Shown here one piece after another: positions 37,193 to 46,794 of a DNA stretch of 64,000 nt. How positions within the stretch are numbered: position 1 is the stretch's first letter; every line of letters starts with the position of its first letter. This stretch comes from an uncultured Saprospiraceae bacterium (GTDB lineage Bacteria; Bacteroidota; Bacteroidia; Chitinophagales; Saprospiraceae). A program made the position numbers and the translations under genes. Location of the stretch: assembly GCA_937941765.1 (NCBI GenBank), contig CALDGQ010000041.1:41450-105449 (forward strand). The letters are read 5' to 3'. The notes below the pieces were generated by a model, which ran no database searches, had not been told where the DNA came from, and worked only from the letters and a program-made list of their open reading frames with translations.

Positions 37193-39496
37193 TTATTCCT
37201 TTATGAATCTTTGAGTTTGCAATTGATTATCAAGACCTGACACCACTAAGTTATATATTCCGGTATTGAGTTGTTCGGTATTTAATTCAAATGAATTTGT
37301 TCCTATTTCCAAATCAAGTTTTTTAGAAATTACTTTTCTACCAATCATATCATTCACTTCTACTAGAACAGCTGCTTCATTCGTACTTTCTATTTTTAAG
37401 AAGATTTCACTATTTGCCGGATTTGGAAACAGTTTGTTAAGTGTAAATGCATTTTCGACTTTTTCAGTTTCAAAACTTTGTGGAGTACTTTCCTCACGCA
37501 TTTCTTCACAATTTGTAGTGTACCATGTTAGGTCTCCATTTTCTTCTGTAACAAAGTTGTAAGTTCCATTGAAATTTTTAAATGCACTTACAGGTGGTTC
37601 ATTAAGTTCAATAGTTCCCTCTGGAGTAAAGGCTCCACTAAAATCAACGGTCCCAAAAGTAAATTCCCCAGGAAACAAAGGCGTATTAGGTTCCGAGTCA
37701 CCAACAACAAGAATACTTCCACTACTTAATATGTAATCATTTTCCAAACGATATTCATTAGTTGTACCGTCAGCCAAAGTTCTAATATTAGATCTTAAAA
37801 AGGGCTGGAAGAATCCATGATCAATTGTCTCGACTTCTGACAGCGTCGATCCACTTTCTATGTCAGAAGAAAAAGACATAATTCTAAATCTATTTTCAGT
37901 ACAAAGATCTGCTTCTACCACTAAATCAACATAGGTATTTATGCTATTATTATCTACCAATACTTCCTCGTTAATTACTTCAAAATTTACATTTAAATCA
38001 TATCTAATGATTTGTCCAAAAAAATCAGAGAGCAATCCAGTGTCATATTTTTTTAGATAAATTTCAAATGCTCGACCACCATTATTTCCTTGTGCAACCG
38101 GAATAACTCCAGCTATATTGTAAAAATTTTCACTTAAGAATTGATAATCTTGGTCTGTATATTGAACCTCACCAAATGCAACCGAAGATTCTAAATCACC
38201 TGTTGCACCAATTACCTGCACATATAGTTTATCTAAAAAAGGTGCATTTCCAGCTCCACCTTCTGGCACACCACCAACTACAACAAATTTATTTCCTTGA
38301 AACGGAGCAACTGATCTTAATTTTCCACCAGATTGACTATACATTGTTACAATTGATGGATCGATTGGAACATCTCTTACTATCACTCCAAAAGAGTTTC
38401 TTTCAATAATTCGATCCCCTACAATTGCTACAGAATTTGCTTTAGTTACCGGGGATGATGATATAAATTCACCAAATTCATCAAACCATAGTCTATTATA
38501 TTCGCCATCTACTGTTTCTACATTCACTCTCAACCCTCCATTTTCCAAAAACTCATAACAATCTGCAGCCAAAAAGTCTCCTAAAAATTTTGTGCATTCA
38601 CTGCTAAGCGTTTCTCCTTCAATCATAAACGGCAACCATTCATCGCAAGTGCTAGATTGGACGCTTAAATTATAAGTGCCTCCATTTGGTAAATCAGTTA
38701 TTGTTTCAGTTGTAGAACAAGGCGTTCCATTCCATGGATCACAACTCCATACAACGTTAAGTTGGGTATCAAAAAGCTTAGCGTTTGATTCTGCTGTCAA
38801 ATCAGTAATAACAATTGAGTTATTCATAGAAGTTGCAGTAACTTCGCAAACCACTGGTTGACCAACGATCTCGACTGGAATCCAGTCTTCACAATTATCT
38901 GTTTGAACACTTAGAAAATAAGTTGCGTCAATTGTCAAATTTGGAATATTCACATCACTTGGACAAGGAGATCCACTCCATGGATTGCATTCCCATACTG
39001 AATTATTATTTGCATCAAATAATTTCACATTTGCAGCTGATGGTAATCCTTCAATTTGAATATCACCATCAACAGAAATTGCTTGAACATTACATGAAAC
39101 AACCGGGCAAGCAGTACAAGGTCCACCACAATCAATTCCTTCTTCTCCTTGATTTTGAACTCCATCAAAACAGGTTGGTATTGTTGAATCTCCGTTAATA
39201 ACTATAGGCAACCATTCAGCACAATTGTTTGATTGAACACTTAAGTAATAGGTACTCCCTACCGCTAAACCATTCACCTGTTCATTTACACTACAAGGAG
39301 AACCATTCCATGGATCACAACTCCAAACTGTTTGAATGTTGGAATCAAAAAGTTTGACGTTAGCATCTTGTTCTAAATTGTTGATTGTCAGTATGCCGTT
39401 TTGCGATGTCATATTCACGTTACAATCTTGACTAAAAACGGAAGGTGCGATGCTGCAAAATAGGATTAGGATTATGAAGAATTGCTTAAAATTCAT
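37193..39496 (-). CDS. Secreted protein with three PWNGxxC repeats and T9SS type A sorting domain (767 aa)
   Basis: Signal peptide about 1-22 (IILILFCSIAPSVFSQ). Three repeats of about 85 residues follow (about 24-105, 135-215, 217-300). Each has ANxKLFD, VWxCxPWNGxPC and TYxLSVQxxxCxEWxP. Between the first two is a DGVQNQGEEGIDCGGPCTAC motif widespread in Bacteroidota secreted proteins. The central 380 residues (about 305-690) are unclassified and beta-rich. The end is a type A sorting domain (KLFPNPANSEIFLKIE ... NTGIYNLVVSGLD). It is a paralogue of the 825-aa gene upstream: the sorting domain and the FLENG...EYNRLWFDEFGEFIS region are closely similar. The repeats may bind carbohydrate or form a scaffold; this is not established. 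Confidence 0.85.
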   Translation of the reverse strand: MNFKQFFIILILFCSIAPSVFSQDCNVNMTSQNGILTINNLEQDANVKLFDSNIQTVWSCDPWNGSPCSVNEQVNGLAVGSTYYLSVQSNNCAEWLPIVINGDSTIPTCFDGVQNQGEEGIDCGGPCTACPVVSCNVQAISVDGDIQIEGLPSAANVKLFDANNNSVWECNPWSGSPCPSDVNIPNLTIDATYFLSVQTDNCEDWIPVEIVGQPVVCEVTATSMNNSIVITDLTAESNAKLFDTQLNVVWSCDPWNGTPCSTTETITDLPNGGTYNLSVQSSTCDEWLPFMIEGETLSSECTKFLGDFLAADCYEFLENGGLRVNVETVDGEYNRLWFDEFGEFISSSPVTKANSVAIVGDRIIERNSFGVIVRDVPIDPSIVTMYSQSGGKLRSVAPFQGNKFVVVGGVPEGGAGNAPFLDKLYVQVIGATGDLESSVAFGEVQYTDQDYQFLSENFYNIAGVIPVAQGNNGGRAFEIYLKKYDTGLLSDFFGQIIRYDLNVNFEVINEEVLVDNNSINTYVDLVVEADLCTENRFRIMSFSSDIESGSTLSEVETIDHGFFQPFLRSNIRTLADGTTNEYRLENDYILSSGSILVVGDSEPNTPLFPGEFTFGTVDFSGAFTPEGTIELNEPPVSAFKNFNGTYNFVTEENGDLTWYTTNCEEMREESTPQSFETEKVENAFTLNKLFPNPANSEIFLKIESTNEAAVLVEVNDMIGRKVISKKLDLEIGTNSFELNTEQLNTGIYNLVVSGLDNQLQTQRFIKE

Positions 39497-39867
39497 GAGC
39501 TTTAATTTTTAAATTAAATGATATTTCAAAAAAAAGTTGTAGAGATGAGAATGAAACCTAAAACATTTTTCAATCTATCAATCAAAGTTTCGGGATGTAG
39601 ATATCCGGGGACGAGAAGAGGTTACGTTACAACACCAAATTTGGTTTAAGAATGAGATAAATTTTGCTAAGGAGGAGCGTTATTTGTGACGGGGTATTGC
39701 AGGTATTTGTATTCTTTTTTTGAAGAATTATTAAAAAAGTCCACCTTGAAAATCAAGATGGACTTTTTTAAAACAGGTTTAAAGATAGGGTTCGAGTTAC
39801 AAACTTCTGGCTAGCACTATCACTAGAAAGAGGCTGACTAGTAACTCATTTTCGTTTTGAACAATTA
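39497..39867. other. Intergenic region between the two PWNG-repeat paralogues
   Basis: A 371-bp gap between same-strand paralogues. It holds the terminator described separately and a small CCAAATTTGG palindrome near 39635. No coding frame with protein features was found; promoter signals for the downstream gene were not recognised. Confidence 0.5.
39733..39769 (-). terminator. Intrinsic terminator after the 825-aa T9SS cargo gene
   Basis: GTCCACCTTGA (from 39739) pairs with TCAAGATGGAC (to about 39763) around AAA, with one wobble position, flanked by A6 and T6. It lies about 100 bp beyond the leftward stop at 39868. Confidence 0.8.
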
Positions 39868-42345
39868 TTAATTTTTCACAAATCTTGTGGATTGAATTTG
39901 TCCTTCATCAACGCTTAAAACCAAATTATACATTCCTGTTTTAAGGTGAGCGGTACTTAGCTCAATAGCATTCAATCCGATTTCTAGATCAACAGTTTTT
40001 GTCAATACTGATTTACCAGCAACATCATAAATGTTCAATTTTGCGCCTGTATTCGTTTTACTTTCCAATTTTAGGAAAACTTCATTGACAGTTGGATTCG
40101 GGAACAAATTATTTATTGTAATTGCATTTTCTACCTTTTCTGCTTCTAAGCTTTGAATATCATTATTTGGCATTTCTTCACAATTTGTAGTATACCATGT
40201 TAGATTATCATTTTCTTCTGTTACAATATTATAGGTTCCGTCAAAATTTTGAAAAGCACTGACAGGTGGCTCATTCAATTCAATATATCCATCAATTGTG
40301 AAATTTCCAGCATCATCTACCCGACCGTAAGCAAATTCTCCAGGAAATAAACCCTCACTTTCTGGTCCGCTAGCAAAAAGTTGAATATTGAATTCAGACA
40401 AAACATAATCTGTTTCTAAAAGATAGGTTTCGGTTCCTCCATCACCTGTTGAAGTGGTGGTAATTCTTGATCTCAGGAAAGGTTGGAAATAACCGTGATC
40501 AATTCGCTCAACAATGGTTTCTTCAAATCCGCTATCAAGATTGTTGGAGTAACAAGTAATTTGAAATCTGTCTTCATCACATAAATCTTCTTCTATTTCT
40601 AGGTCTATAAAAGTAGCGTCATTAGCATTACTTTTTATCACGGTTTCATTGACAGCAAAAAAGTCTTCCGTTAAATCGAAACGTCTAATTTCACTTGGGA
40701 AATCAGTGATTATACCTGACGGATATTGCTCTAAATAAACTTGAAAACCTACAGGACCATTTCCATTTGCGATTGAAATAATTCCTTCAATCGTATAAAA
40801 ATTTTCACCGTACACTTCATAATCTTGTTGTGTGTAATCAATTTCAAAAAAAACATTTGTGAAATTTTCAAGACCTGTCCCTGCACTAATCAAATGTCCG
40901 TATATTAAATCAAAAAAAGGTTCATTTCCTGCACCTCCTTCAGGCACACTTCCGACCAAAGCATATTGATTGAAATCATGTCGAGTTACTGCTCTTATTT
41001 TTCCTCCGGATTGACTATACATTGTTAGAATATCAGGATCAATTGGTACATCTCTAACAATATTACCAAAAGAATTTCTTTCAATAATTCGATCTCCTTC
41101 AATAGCTAAAGAGTTGGCAAGGGTCACAGGAGTAGAAGAAATATACTCGCCAAATTCATCAAACCATTCTCTACTATACTGATTTTCAGCGGTTTCTACA
41201 ACGATACGTACACTTCCATTTTCTAAAAACTCAACACATTCTGTTGACATATATTCACCTAACGACTCTGAGCATTCATTGTTATCTACATTTCCTTCGG
41301 TCATTATTTCTAGCCATACATCGCAGGTGCTTGATTGAACACTTAAGAAATAAGTGGCGCCTCCGGGCAAGCTAGAAATTGTTTCTGCAAAAGAACAAGG
41401 CGCACCATTCCAAGGATCACAACTCCATACAACATTATATGCACTATCGAATAATTTTGTATTGGCATCCGCTGACAAACCGGTCACTGTAATAGAATTG
41501 TTTAGTGGGGTTGCATTGACATCGCATTCCATCGGTTCAATAATTACACCTGTACAAGAGCAACCATCTGCAGAAATGACATCATTTTCAGTTAGCGGTT
41601 CGTTATCATCACAAGATGCTCCCGGCACACCAGGGAATGCTGGATTTTCTGGATCACAATCAACATCATTACATACACCGTCTCCATCTGTATCTGGACA
41701 ACCAATATCACCTTGAACGGTTACAGGAATCCATTCTGCACAAACAGTAGATTGAACACTTAGGAAATAGGTATCTCCAGTTGTTAATCCTGTAATGACC
41801 GCATTCTCCGTACATGCAGATCCATTCCAAGGATTACATTCCCAAACTGAACTAATATTAGCATCAAATAGTTTCGTATTCGCATCAGCAGTCAATCCAC
41901 TTACTTGAATGGCTCCATTTTCCGAAGTTGCAATAACATTACACTCACTAATTTGACAAGGCGCGCAAGGTCCACCACAATCAATCCCATCTTCACCTTG
42001 ATTCTGAATTCCATCTGAACAAGTGGCAACAGGTCCTACTCCATTAATAACAACAGGTATCCACTCGTCACAGGTATTGGATTGAACACTTAGATAATAA
42101 GTATCTCCAGAAATTAATCCATTAACCAATTCATCGACGCCACATGGAGATCCATTCCAAGGATCACAACCCCAAACAGATTGAATATTGGAATCAAAAA
42201 GTTTTGCGTTAGCATCTTGTTGCAAATTGATAATAATCAGGACTCCATAATCGGAAATCAAATCAACCGTACAATTTTGAGAAAAAGCAGTTGGGAGGAA
42301 ATAGGTAATTAGGATAAGCGAGAGAAAGAGATGTTTTAATTTCAT
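39868..42345 (-). CDS. Secreted protein with PWNGxxC repeats, MopE-like insert and T9SS type A sorting domain (825 aa)
   Basis: The ATG at 42345 gives a clean signal peptide (MKLKHLFLSLILITYFLPTAFSQ); an earlier in-frame ATG adds 12 residues ahead of it. It has the same repeats as the 767-aa paralogue: three PWNGxxC units and one DGIQNQGEDGIDCGGPC motif. Unlike the paralogue it carries an insert of about 50 residues between units two and three (DTDGDGVCNDVDCDPENP then NDVISADGCSCTG). That insert is a MopE-type metal loop followed by a Cys-rich motif also found in the glycoside-hydrolase-like protein at 58719. The sorting domain is NLFPNPTVNEVFLKLES ... KTGMYNLVLSVDEG. Probably a cell-surface protein; the central domain is unclassified. 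Confidence 0.85.
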   Translation of the reverse strand: MKLKHLFLSLILITYFLPTAFSQNCTVDLISDYGVLIIINLQQDANAKLFDSNIQSVWGCDPWNGSPCGVDELVNGLISGDTYYLSVQSNTCDEWIPVVINGVGPVATCSDGIQNQGEDGIDCGGPCAPCQISECNVIATSENGAIQVSGLTADANTKLFDANISSVWECNPWNGSACTENAVITGLTTGDTYFLSVQSTVCAEWIPVTVQGDIGCPDTDGDGVCNDVDCDPENPAFPGVPGASCDDNEPLTENDVISADGCSCTGVIIEPMECDVNATPLNNSITVTGLSADANTKLFDSAYNVVWSCDPWNGAPCSFAETISSLPGGATYFLSVQSSTCDVWLEIMTEGNVDNNECSESLGEYMSTECVEFLENGSVRIVVETAENQYSREWFDEFGEYISSTPVTLANSLAIEGDRIIERNSFGNIVRDVPIDPDILTMYSQSGGKIRAVTRHDFNQYALVGSVPEGGAGNEPFFDLIYGHLISAGTGLENFTNVFFEIDYTQQDYEVYGENFYTIEGIISIANGNGPVGFQVYLEQYPSGIITDFPSEIRRFDLTEDFFAVNETVIKSNANDATFIDLEIEEDLCDEDRFQITCYSNNLDSGFEETIVERIDHGYFQPFLRSRITTTSTGDGGTETYLLETDYVLSEFNIQLFASGPESEGLFPGEFAYGRVDDAGNFTIDGYIELNEPPVSAFQNFDGTYNIVTEENDNLTWYTTNCEEMPNNDIQSLEAEKVENAITINNLFPNPTVNEVFLKLESKTNTGAKLNIYDVAGKSVLTKTVDLEIGLNAIELSTAHLKTGMYNLVLSVDEGQIQSTRFVKN

Positions 42346-42587
42346 GATCTTAAATTTTATTGTTTGATGAGTATAGTTCAAATATCAGGTAGGATTTGAA
42401 CATAAACAAAGACATTTATGCTAATTTATCAATCGAAAATTGGGATTTTACACATGGCTTTATGTGTAAAGTATCAATCGAAAAGTTGAACAAACATCTT
42501 GTCTGTTTTTGAATTTAGGACTTTGTACAGGCAGGAATGTCTGTGTAACTTAAATGCACAGAAAGAATGTCTGTGCTTCTCATGTGT

Positions 42588-42624
42588 AAAAAAAGGGAAA
42601 ATTCATTACAAATCTTCCCTTTTT
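42588..42624 (-). terminator. Likely intrinsic terminator after the LysM/BON gene
   Basis: AAAAAAAGGGAA and TTCCCTTTTT flank a loop of about 15 bases, some 20 bp beyond the leftward stop at 42644. The stem is short (about seven strong pairs) but the U-run is good. The remaining 240 bp up to the 825-aa gene holds two direct near-repeats of TATCAATCGAAAA followed by TTG (about 42426 and 42470) and two of GAATGTCTGTG, with no gene. Confidence 0.6.
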
Positions 42625-42643
42625 CTATTGATTCTGATAAAAT

Positions 42644-43126
42644 CTATTGAGGAATTCTCAATTTCTGACCAGGATAAATCTTGTTAGGATCTTTCAACAT
42701 TGGCTTATTTGCTGTAAAAATCTTGTTATACTTTTTGGCATCTCCGTAGTACTTCGCTGCAATTTTTCCTAGTGTATCTCCTTTTTTCACTTCATGAAAT
42801 ATAGATTCTGGAGCTGGTTTTACCACAGAAATACGATCATCTACGGCTGCAATACCGCCCACATTACCTAAAGCTAGGATGACTTTTTCTTTAACTGCCA
42901 TAGACGGCGCTTGGCCATATACAGTTACTCGATCATCGTTTAGGTCGATTTCGAAGTTTTTGATTTTAGATTTCATTCCAGATACTACTCCATTTAGCAA
43001 CATCAACTTTTGTTTGCGCAAAATTTCCGCTTCCATCGCTATGATTTCAGGCGTTCTTACTGCTTTTGCAGCTTTATTGGAGAGCACATTGGCTCCCGCC
43101 TTTTTTAAAAAACTAAAAAGTCCCAT
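42644..43126 (-). CDS. BON and LysM domain protein
   Basis: A 160-residue protein without a signal peptide. It begins GLFSFLKKAGANVL, resembling the opening of LysM/BON proteins such as YgaU/Kbp. Residues about 50-105 fit a BON domain (FEIDLNDDRVTVYGQAPS ... VGGIAAVDDRISV), and residues about 110-159 are one LysM domain (HEVKKGDTLGKIAAKYYG ... IYPGQKLRIP). The E. coli relative Kbp binds potassium, whereas LysM typically binds peptidoglycan; which applies here is not determinable. It diverges from secDF across a 269-bp promoter region. Length is standard for the family. Confidence 0.9.
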   Translation of the reverse strand: MGLFSFLKKAGANVLSNKAAKAVRTPEIIAMEAEILRKQKLMLLNGVVSGMKSKIKNFEIDLNDDRVTVYGQAPSMAVKEKVILALGNVGGIAAVDDRISVVKPAPESIFHEVKKGDTLGKIAAKYYGDAKKYNKIFTANKPMLKDPNKIYPGQKLRIPQ

Positions 43127-43343
43127 TTGGTTCTATTTTTTATTTATGATTAATAGTGTTCGATATTCTGTTATAATTGCGGACGAAAATACCTCCAAAA
43201 GGCGAAATTTACAAATAAACACGCTATACATAGAACTATTCTTTGATATTATCGTAAACCGTTTGGTTATCAGCAAAGTACGCTTTAACATCATTTGCAT
43301 TATTCATCACAGAATTATGCGTAAAAGTCCAAGTAAAAAGGCG

Positions 43344-43351
43344 TATATTTG
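43344..43351 (+). promoter_or_regulatory. Candidate -7 promoter box for secDF
   Basis: TATATTTG matches the Bacteroidota -7 consensus TANNTTTG exactly and is followed by CGG, giving an expected leader of about 35-40 bases before the ATG at 43396. No clear TTG element was found at the -33 position. Confidence 0.55.
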
Positions 43352-43395
43352 CGGAGTTTTTAACAAATTTTTTAAATAAAGTAAACTTAATCGAA

Positions 43396-46300
43396 ATGCA
43401 AGGCAAAGGCATTGTAAAATTTTTCCTAGTTGTGATGGCAATCGTGTGCATCATGCAGTTCATTTATGTACTTCCTACTAGAAGTGTAGAAAAGAACGCA
43501 GACGCACATGCTGAAGCAATGAGCTTAGCGGTGTCAGAAGACAATCGAAGCGCGACGAAAAAAGAAGCAAGAGCAGCCTTCCTCGACTCTATGTCGAGTG
43601 AGACAATCTTTTCAATTCCATTATTGAAAGATTTCTCTTATGAAGAGCTGAAAAAGAGACAATTGAATTACGGACTTGACCTCTCAGGAGGAATGAGCGT
43701 AGTGTTACAAGTGAACCTCCGTGATTTTATAATGGCACTCTCCAATTATTCGACTGATAAAACATTTGAAGCTGCACTAAATAATGCAGACAAAGCACTT
43801 CAAAGTACTCAGTCTGATTATGTGACTCTATTCGCTGATTCTTTTGTTGGAAATACAGAAGGAAAAAAATTAGCACCTATTTTCGCAAGAAATGAAGGAC
43901 TTAGAGATGTTATTAACTTTGAAACTACGGATAGCGAAGTTGTCAAATTGATTCGTGAAAAAGCGAATGAAACAGTTGACTTGACTTTCAAACGTTTGAA
44001 AGATCGTATCGATAGATTAGGTGTTGCTCAGCCGAATGTTACTTTGGATGCAGCACGTGATATCATCAATGTTGAATTACCAGGTATTGATAACCCACAA
44101 CGTGCACGTGATTATATTTCTGCTACTGCAAAACTTGAATTTTGGAATGTATTCCGCGCGATTGATCCAGGAGTAATGTCTGCTTTTCAAGCTGCTGATA
44201 AGAAATTAGCTGGTGGTGAAGAGACGACTGAGAATGAAGCGGTGATGGTTAATGATACTACTTGGACTACTAATTTCGATGAAAATGGTACTGCTGTAGA
44301 TTCATCTATGAATATTACGCAGCGCCCTGCTGAAGTAGATCCTTTCTCAAATAGTGGACCGTTGTTTTCTAACTTCCAGCCAAACATGGCAGCAGGTGGT
44401 CAACAATTAAATTACTCGCTAGCTGTAATGGGGACTGCGGAGAAAAATAAGATGAATCTTATTAAATCTACGTTGGACAAAAATGACAAGTTGTACAAAC
44501 CTGGTTACCTAGATCGTCCAGAAATCAAGGCACTTTTCCCAAAGGATCTTGAATTCAGATGGGCTGCTAAACCGTTTCAAGATTATGAAACGAAAGCGGA
44601 AACTAAGTTGTACGAATTATACGCAATCAAGAAGACACGTGGTAAAGATAATGCGCCACTTGAAGGTGATCGTGTAGAAGATGCAAGTGCCAATCCAGAT
44701 GAGTCTGGTCAGGTAGCTGTAAGTCTGTCTTTGGATCAGAAAGGAACTCAGATTTGGGGTGACATGACGACTAAAGCTGCACAAGATAACAATCGTGAAA
44801 TTGCGATTCTTTTAGATGATAGAGTTGTTTCAGCTCCTCGTGTAAATGATGCAATTACGGGTGGTAATTCTTCTATTACTGGTAACTTCAGTTTGACAGA
44901 AGGTAAAGACCTAGCTTCTATCTTACAGGTTGGTAAATTGCCAGCAAAGACTCAGATTATTCAGTCACAAGTAGTTGGACCTTCTTTGGGACAAAAAAAT
45001 ATTACTCGTAGTTTACGAGCACTATTTATTGGTTTCGGGTTGGTATTGTTATTTATGATGTTCTACTATGGTGGTGGAGGTGTTGTTTCCATCCTAGCTT
45101 TGTTCTTAAATATCTTTTTCATACTTGCTGCATTGGCATCATTTGGAACGGTATTGACCTTAGCTGGTATCGCAGGTATCGTACTAACAATCGGTATGGC
45201 GGTAGATGCCAACGTAATTATCTACGAAAGAATTCGAGAAGAATTGAGAGCTGGAAAATCTACTTTGATGGCAGTACGGGATGGTTTTGACCACTCTTAC
45301 TCAGCAATTATTGATGCCAACGTAACTTCATTGTTAACTGCTGGCGTACTTTTCTACTTCGGTTTGGGACCTATTAAAGGTTTCGCAACGGTATTAATTA
45401 TCGGTATCCTTTGTTCTTTATTTACGGCCGTTTTAGTTGGTCGTATGATTATCGAATGGTGGTTAGGACGTGAAAGCAATACTAATAAAGAGTTGAGTTT
45501 CTGGACTGGTGCTTCTAAAGGCTGGTTCTCCAACATGAACATCGACTGGTTAGGAAAAAGAAAAGGTGCTTACATGGCATCTGGTTTAATTATCCTTGCT
45601 GGTTTAGCTTCTTTCTTTGTTAGAGGGTTTGATTTAGGAATTGATTTCGAAGGTGGATATTCATACAATATTCAGTTCGATCAAAATATGGATCAAGTAG
45701 CATTAAGAGATGCATTGACAACTACTTTTGGAGAAGCTCCAGTTGTGAAGTCTGTCGATACGGACAACACTTTTAATGTTGTGAGTTCTTATTTGGTTGC
45801 TGATAATTCTGAAGGTGCTCAAGGAAAATTTGAAGATGCACTTTATGCAGGTGTTAAAGCTGCCGTTGGTGGTACTTTAAATGAAGCTCAATTCAAAGCG
45901 CCGGATGGTACTGGAACACATATTACTAGTTCAAGTAAAGTAGGTCCAACGATTGCAGATGATATCAAGACCAGTTCAATCTGGGCGACAGTGTTTGCAT
46001 TGTTATTGATCTTCTTATACATCTTTATTCGATTCAACAAATGGCAATTCTCAATGGGTGCGGTTGCAGCCTTATTCCATGATGTTATGATTGTATTGAG
46101 TTTGTTCTCAATTTTCCACGGAATTTTACCTTTCCCAATGGAGATTGACCAAGCATTCATCGCTGCGATTTTGACCGTAATTGGATACTCAATTAATGAT
46201 ACGGTGGTTGTATTTGACCGTATTCGTGAATTTATGGGTAGCTATGTTGGAAAGTCTAAAGAAGAGATTATCAACTTGGCTGTTAACAGTACGATCAGTA

Positions 46301-46551
46301 GAACATTGATTACTTCATTAACCACTTTATTTGTGGTTTTCATGTTGTTCATTTTCTCAAGTGGATCTATTAAAGGATTTGCATTTGCATTGTTGGTTGG
46401 TATCCTTGTAGGAACTTACTCTTCAGTATTTATTGCAACTCCGGTGATGTCAGATTTATCTGGAGATATCGATATGACTCCTAGAACTGTTAAGAAAAGC
46501 AAGAAGAAGTCAGCTTTCTCTAGAGCAAGCACTAGTACTACAGAAAAATAA
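43396..46551 (+). CDS. secDF: Protein translocase subunit SecDF (fused)
   Basis: A 1051-residue fused SecD-SecF protein, the usual form in Bacteroidota. One N-terminal helix (about 7-25) precedes a periplasmic domain with GLDLSGGMSVVLQV and the signature DRIDRLGVAQPNV. The SecD membrane region includes GIVLTIGMAVDANVIIYERI. The SecF half begins about residue 715 (GKRKGAYMASGLIILAG) with FDLGIDFEGGYSY and the membrane motif SINDTVVVFDRIREF. A basic Ser-rich tail ends the protein. SecDF uses the proton gradient to finish Sec export. It is therefore the first step for every signal-peptide-bearing T9SS cargo in this window. It is followed by a terminator and is monocistronic. Confidence 0.97.
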   Translation: MQGKGIVKFFLVVMAIVCIMQFIYVLPTRSVEKNADAHAEAMSLAVSEDNRSATKKEARAAFLDSMSSETIFSIPLLKDFSYEELKKRQLNYGLDLSGGMSVVLQVNLRDFIMALSNYSTDKTFEAALNNADKALQSTQSDYVTLFADSFVGNTEGKKLAPIFARNEGLRDVINFETTDSEVVKLIREKANETVDLTFKRLKDRIDRLGVAQPNVTLDAARDIINVELPGIDNPQRARDYISATAKLEFWNVFRAIDPGVMSAFQAADKKLAGGEETTENEAVMVNDTTWTTNFDENGTAVDSSMNITQRPAEVDPFSNSGPLFSNFQPNMAAGGQQLNYSLAVMGTAEKNKMNLIKSTLDKNDKLYKPGYLDRPEIKALFPKDLEFRWAAKPFQDYETKAETKLYELYAIKKTRGKDNAPLEGDRVEDASANPDESGQVAVSLSLDQKGTQIWGDMTTKAAQDNNREIAILLDDRVVSAPRVNDAITGGNSSITGNFSLTEGKDLASILQVGKLPAKTQIIQSQVVGPSLGQKNITRSLRALFIGFGLVLLFMMFYYGGGGVVSILALFLNIFFILAALASFGTVLTLAGIAGIVLTIGMAVDANVIIYERIREELRAGKSTLMAVRDGFDHSYSAIIDANVTSLLTAGVLFYFGLGPIKGFATVLIIGILCSLFTAVLVGRMIIEWWLGRESNTNKELSFWTGASKGWFSNMNIDWLGKRKGAYMASGLIILAGLASFFVRGFDLGIDFEGGYSYNIQFDQNMDQVALRDALTTTFGEAPVVKSVDTDNTFNVVSSYLVADNSEGAQGKFEDALYAGVKAAVGGTLNEAQFKAPDGTGTHITSSSKVGPTIADDIKTSSIWATVFALLLIFLYIFIRFNKWQFSMGAVAALFHDVMIVLSLFSIFHGILPFPMEIDQAFIAAILTVIGYSINDTVVVFDRIREFMGSYVGKSKEEIINLAVNSTISRTLITSLTTLFVVFMLFIFSSGSIKGFAFALLVGILVGTYSSVFIATPVMSDLSGDIDMTPRTVKKSKKKSAFSRASTSTTEK

Positions 46552-46585
46552 ATAATCGGTTTTTTAATCGATGTTTTAGATATAA

Positions 46586-46616
46586 GAAGGTCGTCCGTTT
46601 GGGCGGCCTTTTTTGT
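46586..46616 (+). terminator. Intrinsic terminator after secDF
   Basis: AAGGTCGTCC pairs with GGGCGGCCTT (two G-U pairs) around a GTTT loop and is followed by TTTTTTG, 35 bp after the secDF stop. Confidence 0.85.
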
Positions 46617-46794
46617 TTCCTAGCTCTCTGAAAGGTATTCCATCTTTTTTAAATAGTTGTTTAAATTTCTAACTTAATCTAAACTTCTCTTATTTGTGAA
46701 AACCCTCTGAGAGCAACTCCAATAATCAAAGCAACAAACTACCCGAATTTTCCGTTAAATGTGGAGTAATTATTCACTTCCAATCTCATCGAAT

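Noticed and set aside
42879..43379. A 166-codon forward frame across the LysM/BON gene and secDF upstream region
   Set aside because: It is antisense to a well-supported LysM/BON gene and runs through the promoter region of secDF.
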